From: CAADGY01 sp900696665
GTDB lineage: Bacteria > Acidobacteriota > Terriglobia > Bryobacterales > Bryobacteraceae
Length of the DNA: 20,350 nt
Reading direction: 5' to 3'
Assembly (NCBI GenBank): GCA_035063885.1
Contig: JAPSFM010000095.1
Location: 1 to 20,350 of the forward strand
A program made the translations under genes and the position numbers. This document shows positions 1 to 5,946 of the stretch, piece by piece (the first letter of the stretch is position 1; the number at the start of each line of letters is the position of its first letter). The notes beneath the pieces were generated by a model that was given only the letters and a program-made list of their open reading frames with translations, made no database searches and was not told the DNA's origin.

Positions 1-284
1 AGAATCCACGGCTCGCTCAACAACTCCTCGTAGCTGGAGTCCAGATGCTCGTGGAGCCAGCGCGCGTACTCCTCGGCTTCCCCTTTCAGAAACGCGCGCC
101 GCACCGCATCTTCGCTCCGCATGGCGTTGGTATTCGTGTTGGTGTCCACGTTGGTGGCGGTGACGCGTGCACCGGCGATCACTGCGCCTGAACTGTCCGA
201 CACGCGGCCCACGATCGTCGCTCGAAACTCCTGCCCGAACAGAGCCGCCGCGAACGGCAGTAGCAAGAGTATGCTTCTTCGCAT
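1..284 (-). CDS. Truncated TonB-receptor-type N-terminus fused in frame to unrelated sequence (partial, runs off window)
   Basis: The reading frame starts at ATG 284-282, behind a good ribosome site (GGAAAGG about 7 nt upstream), and is open to the window edge (94 codons). Residues 1-17 form a signal peptide (MRRSILLLPFAAALFGQ). Residues 18-52 read like the start of a carboxypeptidase-regulatory-like domain (ATIVGRVSDSSGAVIAGARV), as found at the N-terminus of acidobacterial TonB-dependent receptors. At about residue 53 the expected beta-sandwich continuation is lost. It is replaced by a charged, helical stretch (EDAVRRAFLKGEAEEYARW...SEPWI) that I do not recognise. The join is in frame, so this is either a rearrangement that left a chimeric ORF or an assembly misjoin. 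The receptor assignment covers only the first half; I give no function for the second half. Adjacent genes are pseudogenes, which favours a broken locus. Confidence 0.6.
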   Translation of the reverse strand, partial: MRRSILLLLPFAAALFGQEFRATIVGRVSDSSGAVIAGARVTATNVDTNTNTNAMRSEDAVRRAFLKGEAEEYARWLHEHLDSSYEELLSEPWI

Positions 285-367
285 TTGTTAACCTTTCCGC
301 AGTTCGCGTCCTTACGGGTCCGCAACCGCTATTCTCTTTTCCAGGCAGAAGACCTTGCCCGATTCGT

Positions 368-979
368 TCAACCCGCACCGGAGGCCGCAGCGGCACGTAA
401 TCCGGGCTCCGTTCCAAAACGTCTCTTTCCGCTACCCGGCCGGCGGGAACCAGCAGCGCGCGCCGGATGCCCATCGGTCCGCCCGCAAAACATGCTGATG
501 CGTCGCAGGTCGCCCCCCCGGGCATGCCGCGCGCAGGAGTCCCAAGCCGGCAAATTCGCCGAACTTCCCGGCGGCCAGGTAAACCGCTCCCCGTCCCGGC
601 AGTTCCTCTTCCGCGAGGAGGCCTCGCCCTCTCCCGCCATGACCATGTACCCGCCGCCGATAGAAACGTTCTCCACCGGCCAGGAAGGAATTCCGCGATC
701 GAGGAAGTAGGAGCCACGCCGATCGCCACGACATTGTAGCTGGCCACGTCCGGCATGGCGCTGGGAGCCGTCCTCGCACCCACGCACAGAAAAGTGAACG
801 CGCTCACGCGCGGCATCGTTGTTGGAGTTGGAGGCGTCCCGCAACCGGGCCGCGTCAACCGGCGGCAGCGGGCTGAAAAGCGCCAGCCGATCGGTGGGCC
901 GCCGCGCTTCATGCCCGGCCTTCGATCCGACGAGCACGGCTCCGTTGTCCATCCAAGTGATGTCGCGCGCTTCGCGCAT
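368..979 (-). pseudogene. Decayed tandem copy of the GH28 polygalacturonase gene
   Basis: This remnant begins 2 bp after the stop of the upstream GH28 gene and matches it in pieces spread over different frames. The WMDNGAVL and EARRPTDRL stretch corresponds to WLDHGAVL and EARHPTDRL of the neighbour. The sequence then jumps to the equivalent of its VDGARVRGVSISN segment, so roughly the central third, including the catalytic Asp motifs, is missing. Further pieces (YNVVAI, GIPSWPVENVS, GRGAVYLAAGKFGEFAG, ARHARGGDLRRIS) lie in alternating frames, implying several frameshifts. The signal-peptide end is also absent. It cannot encode a working enzyme. Similarity may continue weakly to about position 345. 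The duplication-plus-decay reading comes from direct comparison of the two sequences in this window. Confidence 0.75.
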
Positions 980-981
980 GG

Positions 982-2493
982 CTAAGGAACCGATACCCGG
1001 ATGCTTTCTGGCCGCACGTCAGGCCCGCGTTCGACGATTTCGCTCTCCTGTGTCTGATGCTCCGCGACCAGCCGGATCTCTGAGGACCGGCCTCCGGTGA
1101 CCTTCACGCGGCTGCGCGCGCCGCGCACTAGCGCGCGACGAACGTTTGTCAGCCGCAGCGGGCCTTCGGCGCGCAACCCTTCCACCGTCAGGCCCTCGAC
1201 GTCGTCCGCCACGATTACCGGCCGCCCGTCGGGTTGTTCGCAGGAAATGCTGACGCCCCGCAGATCCACCCCGCGGGCGTGCCGTACGAAGAATCCATAT
1301 GCGGGAAGGTTGCCAAACATGCTGCCGGAAGGATATGCCGATTCCCGTTCGGGCACCTCGATTTCGGCCTGCGAGGCCGGCGCGCCGCCTGTCATCACAA
1401 GCCGGACGTCGCTCACCGTCACGTTATCCACCGTCTGCGCCGGGATACCCGTGATCGATGAGGTCATCTCCGCATCCACCGCCACGACGTTCGAGATCAC
1501 CGCGTCTTCCAGGCGGCTGGCTCCGCGCCGGTTCCCAACCCGCACGAAGATGGGAGTACGGACGTGGCGCATTGCGACGTTCGATATCGAAACGCCCCGC
1601 ACTCGCGCGCCATCCACGGCCTCCAGACACACGCCGTCGGGGCGGTACTTCCCGCTGCCGAAGATAGTGCAGTTGGACATGGAGATGTTGGAGAAATCGC
1701 CGTGCGTCTCGGTCCCGATCTTCACGCCGGCAGCCTTGGTGGAGAGGGTACAGTTGGAAACCGTGATATTCTCACAGGGCCGCGGCTCACCCAGGTAGTT
1801 GGTGGTTTTGATCACCACGCAGTCATCCCCGGTGACCATCTCGCAGCCAGAGATGGTGACGTTGCGGCAGCCGTCCACGTCGATTCCGTCGCTGTTGGGG
1901 ATGCCGTAGTGGGCGGCGATGGTGAGACCGCGCGCCTGCACACCATCGCAGTCGTAGAAGTGCAGGGTCCAGCGGTCGGAATCCCGCAGGGCGACGTTCT
2001 CGACGCGCACATCGCGGCAGTGCTCGAAGGAAATTCGCCGGGGCCGGAAGCGTTCCAATGGCTCACGTCCCTTGCGCGGTCGCGAGAGGCCTCCGCCCCG
2101 GATCGTGCCGTAGCCCAGGATGGCGGCGCGTTCGATGCGTTCGGCCAGGATGAAAGCGCACTCCCAGTTGTTGGGTGGTAGGCGGTCAGTGGGATGGCGT
2201 GCTTCCTATTGTGCGGGATCGCTCGAAGCCGCGAGCACGGCGCCGTGGTCCAGCCACAACACCACCCCGGTCTTCAATCGAAGCGTTCCGCTCACGAAGT
2301 TGCCGGGCGGAAAGCGAACCGCCCCGCCACCCTTGGCGGAGCACTCGTCGATGGCGCGTTGGATCGCTACGCGGTTGTTCCGCTTTCCGTCCCCCTCCGC
2401 GCCGAAGGCGGTGATCTCCAGGTCCGCAAGCGCGGCGGGGGCAGACGCAGCAGCACCCACGAATAATCGTCGCGTCATATCAAGTTCACTCAT
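982..2493 (-). pseudogene. GH28 polygalacturonase-like exported enzyme interrupted by one in-frame amber codon
   Basis: Family GH28 enzymes are right-handed beta-helix proteins that hydrolyse galacturonan (pectin). The frame is continuous from ATG 2493 (an alternative ATG at 2478 gives a start directly before a twin-arginine-like signal, TRRLFVGAAASAPAALA) to TAG 982-984, about 503 codons, a normal family length. It is broken only by TAG at codon 96. Beta-helix features are clear. Around residue 200 lies NSDGID, around 222 GDDCVVIK (the family's Asp pair), and around 264 a THG that stands where GHG is usual. The RIK-type motif is not obvious. A pectate-lyase-like N-cap (FGAEGDGKRNN...AIDECSAKGGGAVRFPPG) precedes the stop. 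Apart from the amber the gene looks intact, so it is a very recent pseudogene, a readthrough gene, or a sequence error. It lies directly downstream of a propeller remnant and upstream of its own decayed copy. Confidence 0.8.
2206..2208 (-). other. In-frame amber stop (TAG) inside the GH28 gene
   Basis: The codons read GCA CAA TAG GAA GCA CGC on the minus strand. The flanking residues SDPAQ and EARHPTDRL are in the same frame and match the decayed copy downstream (AGH then EARRPTDRL), where the corresponding codon is CAT (His). A single substitution from a sense codon such as TAC or CAG would create this stop; no indel is involved. Confidence 0.85.
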
Positions 2494-2502
2494 CAGGTTC
2501 AC

Positions 2503-2950
2503 TCACTCTCCGAGGGGCTCGATCCGGATCAGGTCCGTCCGCCCGTAAATATTGGAAAGAGCGTACATCGAGCCGTCCTTTCCAATGGCGATGGAGTTGA
2601 CGTGTGGGGTGCTGGCCGTCCGAGAACGCCGGTCTGTTCGCGCTTCCTGCCCGGAATGGGGCCGCCCGTGAAGTAGAAAAGCGTGTGGCCATCGTTGCCT
2701 AGTGCCAACTCCGGATAGTCGCAATAATGCATGTCGAACATCCCGCTCCGGCACGACGGGGTGGAGGTGAGACGCTCGATCACTTCCACGCGATTCTCCT
2801 CGGGCTGGTAGCGGAACAGGTAGCCGGAGTTGCCGTGGGTCCTGTAGATAGCGTCTTCAGGTTCATACCAGAAGGTCTGGCGCCAGTGATAGCCCATGTG
2901 GCCCGGGGTGTTGACGTCGTAGTTGCCGAAGTAATCCTTGCGCAGAATGC
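2503..2950 (-). pseudogene. Remnant of a propeller-like secreted protein, internally deleted and frameshifted
   Basis: The visible C-terminal part reads RKDYFGNYDVNTPGHMGYHW, then a blade-like SGYLFRYQPEENRVEVIERLTS, LALGNDGHTLFYFTGGPI, a jump to FSDGQHPT, and finally VNSIAIGKDGSMYALSNIYG and DLIRIEPLGE. The segments between GGPI and FSDGQHPT, and between HPT and VNSIAIG, are in three different frames. The spacing is too short for another blade, so about 40 residues appear deleted, with two frameshifts near 2600-2635. The repeated G.DG..Y.LS-type strands suggest a beta-propeller or SMP-30-like sensor or binding protein; that family call is tentative. Its N-terminal half is absent: upstream sequence is directly the C-terminus of the LacI pseudogene, in the same frame. 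Confidence 0.6.
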
Positions 2951-3975
2951 CGCTGATGGGTGCGCAGGAAGCGCGCTCCACCAGCTTGCACGGGAAGCTC
3001 TGCAGGGGGATGTGTGCGCCCTGCTAAGGCCAGACGGCGCAGCAGCATGGACGCCATGCTAGCGCCCAGCTTCTTCTGAAACACCGAGACGGTGGTCAGA
3101 GGCGGCTCCAGGATGGAGAACTCCTCGCGGTCGCCGAACCCGTATAGGCTCATCTCCCGCGGCACCGCGACGCCGCGTTTGAGCAGTTCACGCCACACCC
3201 CGGGCGGCGATGGGGTCGTTGGCCGCGAACACTGCCGTCACCGGCTCGAGCTGCGCGAGCAGCGTGGGGACGGCGAGTTGTCCATACTCGATGTTGCTCA
3301 CGTCCCAGGTTTCGGCAACAGGATCTCGGGCAACCCGCGCTCGCGCATCACCCGTGCATACCCTTCGTAGCGGCGACAGAACCATGGAAGTCTCATATTG
3401 CCGACGAAGGCGATGCGCCGGTGCCCCAGCCGCACCAGGTAATTGACAGTCTCGTAGGAGCCGGTGATGTCGTCGTATATTACCACGTCCCACTTTAGCT
3501 TCTTACACGGCCCCATGAAGGCGTTGCCTAGCAGGACGTACGGCAGGTTCAGGCGGCTCAGCGCCTCGAGGAGGTTGGAGCAATGCACGCCCGCCAGGAT
3601 GACGCCATCCACAGTACCCTGCTGCTGGAACCGGCGCGGCAGCTCGAGTTGCGTCCCCCGTGCGCTCGCGCGGTAGCAGAAGGGAACGAACACCATGTCG
3701 TAGCCGGCTTCGCGCAGTACCCGTTCAGCCGACATCAACACCTCGACGTGCATGGAGTTCATGGTATGGCTGTTCCCGAGCAGATAGCAGATAGTCTCGG
3801 AGGTCTGGCGGGAGAGACGCTTCCAATTGACGTTCTGGCGGTATCCCAGTTCCGCGGCGACGCGCCGCACCAAGCTTGCGGTGTCCCGGTCGAAGTAACC
3901 CCGCCGGTTCAAAACCCGGGAGACCGTCGTCGTGCTCACCCCGGCGCTGCGCGCGACGTCTTTGATGGTAACCAT
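2951..3975 (-). pseudogene. LacI-family transcriptional regulator, broken by three frameshifts
   Basis: LacI-family proteins are sugar-responsive dimeric repressors. Translation should start at ATG 3975-3973, giving the canonical helix-turn-helix VTIKDVARSAGVSTTTVSRVLN at residues 2-23; the upstream GTG at 4002 lies inside the operator palindrome and is rejected. The periplasmic-binding-like core follows (ICYLLGN, DGVILAG, YVLLGN, GHRRIAFVGN). The frame is lost near 3300, where a TGA follows LLPKPGT but TWDVSNIEYGQLAVPTLL continues in another frame. It is lost again near 3195 (ANDPIAARG, then VWRELLKRGVAVP) and near 3025 (SMLLRRLALAG, then AHIPLQSFPCKLVERASCAP). The VERASCAP end is the usual LacI C-terminus, so the gene is nearly full length but cannot yield one polypeptide. 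It probably once controlled the flanking pectin genes; that is inference. Confidence 0.85.
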
Positions 3976-3986
3976 GCCACTGCCCC

Positions 3987-4002
3987 GTGCAAATGATTGC
4001 AC
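3987..4002. promoter_or_regulatory. Candidate LacI-family operator (palindrome)
   Basis: GTGCAAATGATTGCAC has perfect 6-bp inverted arms (GTGCAA/TTGCAC) around a 4-bp centre. It lies 11 bp upstream of the lacI start and between the divergent lacI and esterase genes. The size and symmetry suit a LacI-family dimer site, and autoregulation from such a position is common in the family. Binding is inferred only. Confidence 0.55.
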
Positions 4003-4045
4003 ACCGCTGCGTCAGTGGGCAGGCCTCGTTGCCTCGCTTGTCCCG

Positions 4046-4074
4046 TTGACATGCCATCCGGAGCGTGACACCAT
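4046..4074 (+). promoter_or_regulatory. Candidate sigma70 promoter of the esterase gene
   Basis: A perfect -35 box TTGACA (4046-4051) is followed after 17 bp by CACCAT (4069-4074), a weak -10. Transcription would then begin around 4081, within a few bases of the ATG at 4084. No Shine-Dalgarno motif is visible, so a leaderless message is possible. Confidence 0.4.
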
Positions 4075-4083
4075 CGTGTTCCG

Positions 4084-5073
4084 ATGAGAACACGCTTCCG
4101 AATCACGCGGTTGCTGGCGGCCCTGTTGCTGCTGCCCTGCGGCGGGTCGCTTCCGGCGGCTGACGCGGACGGTGAGGTCGTTATAGCCAGCACCATGGAC
4201 GGCGACAGACAACCGGCGCTGCTCGACATTCCGGCCGGGGCGCAGGCGGCTTCCAAAGGTCCTTCCGTGCCCCTGCTGGTCTTCCTCCATAGCTGGTCGG
4301 CGCGTTATAACCAGTCGAACGCGTTGCAGGACGCACGGGCCGAGAGCCGGCGCCGTGGCTGGGTGTTTCTCTCCCCGAACTTCCGCGGGCCCAATAACCG
4401 GCCGGAGGCCTGCGGATCGGACCTGGCTATGCATGACATTCTGGACGCAGTGGTGTTTGCCCGCATGCATGCTCGAGTCGATCCTCGACGGATCTACCTT
4501 TTGGGCGGCTCCGGCGGCGGCCACATGTCCCTCATGATGGCCGCCCGCGCTCCAAAGCTTTGGGCCGCTGTATCCGCATGGGTGCCGATCTCCGACTTGG
4601 CCGCGTGGCACGCCTTCTCGAAACGATCCGGAAGCCGCTACGCGGCGATGCTGGAAAGCTGCTGCGGCGGCCCCCCGGCATCCCCGGCCGCCATGCGGGA
4701 GTACCGGGCACGCTCGCCGCTCTACCACCTGGCCCGCGCCCGCGGACTGCGCATCGCCATCGACGCCGGCATCCACGACGGCCATAAGGGATCCGTTCCG
4801 GTCAGCCACTCGTTGCTTGCCTTCAACGAACTCGCGAAAGCCAACGGCTTCGCAGATTGCGTGTTGTCGGCCGGGGAGATCGACGAATTCACCGCCGCCG
4901 GGCGCGTCCCCGAAGCCCTGCAAAAGGCGGTGGAAGCCGAGCCTGGCCGCAAGCATAAGGTGCTCTTCCGCCGCTCGGCTGGCCCCGTCCGCCTCACAAT
5001 ATTCGAGGGCGGACATGAGATGGACGTGAATGCCGGCGTCAACTGGCTGGCTTCGACGCCCGCGCCGCGGTAG
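4084..5073 (+). CDS. Exported alpha/beta-hydrolase (prolyl-oligopeptidase/esterase type)
   Basis: This intact 329-residue enzyme has a Sec signal peptide (about residues 1-26: basic start, LLAALLLLPCGG, then SLPAA). The fold signature is LLVFLHSWSA (oxyanion-hole region, about 64-73) and the nucleophile elbow GGSGGG with Ser143, followed by HMSLMMAARAP. Candidates for the rest of the triad are Asp228 or Asp232 (DAGIHDG) and His311 (FEGGHEMD). These features fit the S9/acetyl-xylan-esterase superfamily, whose exported members often deacylate plant polysaccharides or cleave short peptides; the substrate cannot be read from the sequence. It is transcribed divergently from the broken lacI and GH28 cluster, with the palindrome between them, which suggests a former role in the same carbohydrate pathway. 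A long open frame on the opposite strand is a coding shadow. Confidence 0.75.
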   Translation: MRTRFRITRLLAALLLLPCGGSLPAADADGEVVIASTMDGDRQPALLDIPAGAQAASKGPSVPLLVFLHSWSARYNQSNALQDARAESRRRGWVFLSPNFRGPNNRPEACGSDLAMHDILDAVVFARMHARVDPRRIYLLGGSGGGHMSLMMAARAPKLWAAVSAWVPISDLAAWHAFSKRSGSRYAAMLESCCGGPPASPAAMREYRARSPLYHLARARGLRIAIDAGIHDGHKGSVPVSHSLLAFNELAKANGFADCVLSAGEIDEFTAAGRVPEALQKAVEAEPGRKHKVLFRRSAGPVRLTIFEGGHEMDVNAGVNWLASTPAPR

Positions 5074-5156
5074 CGCGCCGGCTTCGTCCAACCCTTCCAC
5101 CACGAGAGGGCGTCCGCGTCTGGCCCCACACGCCTCTCAGCTCTCTCAGCTCAGCC

Positions 5157-5261
5157 TTTTCCAATCCGGAAATGAGCCTGACATCGAGAATTGATTCCAG
5201 CGCGGGATGAGCCTAAAACGGCAGGGTGATTCCAATGCGGAGTGAGCCTGAAACCGCCAGG
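5157..5261. repeat. Three tandem 35-bp imperfect repeats (possible IS21-like element end)
   Basis: The units are 5157-5191, 5192-5226 and 5227-5261. Each has TTCCA near its start, then after a 7-8 bp GC-rich variable block TGAGCCT at the same position, followed by an A/C-rich tail. Units 2 and 3 share TGATTCCA, GCGG, TGAGCCT and AAAC and end in CAGG-like sequence; unit 1 is more diverged. Serial terminal repeats of this kind are typical transposase-binding ends of IS21-family elements, but no istA or istB gene is visible here, so the element call is inference. A short hairpin (GGAGG/CCTCC, 5288-5301) follows. Nothing codable was seen in 5074-5156 or 5262-5338. Confidence 0.6.
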
Positions 5262-5338
5262 CGTTATCCCGCCCGCGGTGGTGCCGCGGAGGATTTCCTC
5301 CTTCGAAAATGTCTCTCAGGCTGCTTCGGCTGCGGCTT

Positions 5339-5864
5339 CTATCGGCGCTTTACGAAATGCCGCTGGAGTTGGTCCTTGTTGATTTGCTCCGGATGGTTCC
5401 CGCCGAGCTCGTGGTAGCTTTGGCCGGTTTTGAGGCATGTGATAGCCGATGACCAGCATGGTATGAGACACAGCCATCACGGCCCGTTTGACGCCCCGGC
5501 GGGCGGCCAGCCGTTTGAACTGAGCTGACAGATAGCAGTCCTTCTTTCGCGTGACGGCCCAGGCGGCTTGGCAGAGCGTCCGCCTCAGCCACTTGTTCCC
5601 ATCGCGGGTTTTCCCAGACTTCCGCTTGCCCGGGCTCTCGTGATTGCCCGGACACAGCACTGCCCACGAGGCCGGGCGCTGGGCCGTGGAGAACTGATTC
5701 AGTCCAAGCCGATCTCGGCCACCAGGTTGCCCGCCGTCACGTGATCCACACGGGGGACAGTTTGCCACAGGGCGGCAGCCCTCACGCATCAGGCCGCGCA
5801 AATCCTGGATGGGAGCCGGCGGCACAAAGCTACCTTTCAGCAGCCCGTGCTGGAGCGGGCATCA
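5339..5864 (-). mobile_element. IS110-family transposase remnant (C-terminal, frameshifted, internally deleted)
   Basis: Reading the minus strand, HGLLKGSFVPPAPIQDLRGL matches the central region of IS110/IS116-type transposases. The sequence then jumps to the C-terminal Transposase_20-like region: VDHVTAGNLVAEIG, FSTAQRPASWAVLCPGNHES, GKRKSGKTRDGNKWLRRTL, AARRGVKRAVMAVSHTMLVI, GQSYHELGGNHPEQINKDQL. About 130 residues that normally lie between these parts are missing. Frameshifts occur near 5705 (one base lost, giving TGA) and near 5425 (one extra C), and another break precedes VDHV. The end is TAG at 5339-5341. The N-terminal DEDD-nuclease part is absent. It is inactive, and shows that this intergenic region was an insertion target. 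Confidence 0.8.
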
Positions 5865-5946
5865 GCCGCTCTCCGTTTCCAGCGAGGGCCAGAATGGATG
5901 CCACCTCGACCGTGAACTGGTTCCGATCGAGGCTCATAATAAAATA

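Noticed and set aside
4012..5103. 363-codon open frame antisense to the whole esterase gene
   Set aside because: The esterase has a signal peptide and catalytic motifs; the antisense product is low-complexity Arg/Gly/Ala-rich with no domain.
5157..5261. CRISPR array
   Set aside because: The 35-bp units are contiguous and imperfect, with no unique spacers, and no cas genes are nearby.
5809..5946. 46-residue N-terminal extension of the MutS-like ATPase
   Set aside because: It overlaps the IS110 remnant on the other strand and does not resemble family N-termini.
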